Below, piece by piece: positions 5,363-5,431 of a stretch of DNA of 5,431 nt. Location of the stretch: the NCBI GenBank assembly GCA_002388885.1, contig DGNI01000059.1, positions 1 to 5,431 on the forward strand, given 5' to 3'. Source of the DNA: Parvularculaceae bacterium UBA4496 (GTDB taxonomy: Bacteria; Pseudomonadota; Alphaproteobacteria; Caulobacterales; Parvularculaceae). Position numbers and translations under genes: made by a program. Position 1 is the first letter of the stretch. Every line of letters starts with the position of its first letter. The notes below the pieces were generated by a model, which did no database searches, was not told the DNA's origin, and worked only from the letters and a program-made list of their open reading frames with translations.

Positions 5363-5409
5363 TGTTGTTTTCCTTAGGGAATTGGCTGTGTAAGACCAGT
5401 ACAGCGTGC

Positions 5410-5431
5410 GGAGAGGTGCCGGAGTGGTCGA
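5410..5431 (+). tRNA. tRNA-Ser, 5' end only (cut by window end)
   Basis: The last 22 bases match the start of alphaproteobacterial serine tRNAs: acceptor strand GGAGAGG, then U8, G9, and the D-arm start CCGGAGTGGTCGA. A leucine tRNA, the other common class-II type, would normally begin GC.. rather than GGAGAGG. The anticodon and long variable arm lie beyond the window, so the isoacceptor cannot be named. The gene is divergent from rplU. Confidence 0.82.

Overview
The window looks like chromosomal DNA from an alphaproteobacterium. Three things suggest this. The rplU-rpmA pair encodes an L21 with the long Ala/Lys linker and C-terminal helix-hairpin-helix domain common in that class. A GNAT gene follows rpmA, and a tRNA-Ser lies divergently upstream of rplU. 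GC content is moderate to high (about 57-60 % in the lines I counted by eye), except in one small membrane-protein gene. I cannot fix the genus. No phage, transposase, CRISPR or defence genes are visible.

Left part (1-2131, plus strand): a tight three-gene run. It holds the 3' portion of a GNAT/carbon-nitrogen hydrolase fusion gene, a gene for an exported DsrE-like protein, and a gene for a four-helix membrane protein of unknown family. Gaps of 13 and 11 bp, each with a ribosome binding site, suggest one transcript. It probably ends at a hairpin plus T-run inside the 3' end of the next, convergent gene.

Middle (2128-4134, minus strand): a DUF2855 gene (zinc-less MDR-like fold, unknown substrate) overlaps the membrane-protein gene tail to tail by TTAA. 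Upstream of it is a 366-bp gene-free stretch. That stretch carries a 14-bp inverted repeat and three near-palindromic GTTG-NN-CAAC sites, then comes a RimJ/RimL-type GNAT acetyltransferase gene.

Right part (4145-5431): rpmA and rplU form a compact minus-strand ribosomal protein operon. It has a clear candidate promoter (TTGACG, 17 bp, TAGAGA) and an intrinsic terminator whose T-run abuts the GNAT ribosome binding site. Beyond the promoter, on the plus strand, the window ends inside the first 22 nt of a tRNA-Ser gene. About 111 bp upstream of it lies a second copy of that 5' end. This copy lacks U8 and runs into a strong hairpin with a T-rich tail, so it is a tRNA remnant or possibly a small structured RNA.

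Most of the window is ordinary. The parts most worth a second look are the duplicated tRNA-Ser 5' end with its hairpin and the repeat cluster at 3456-3554. I see no convincing new multi-gene system.
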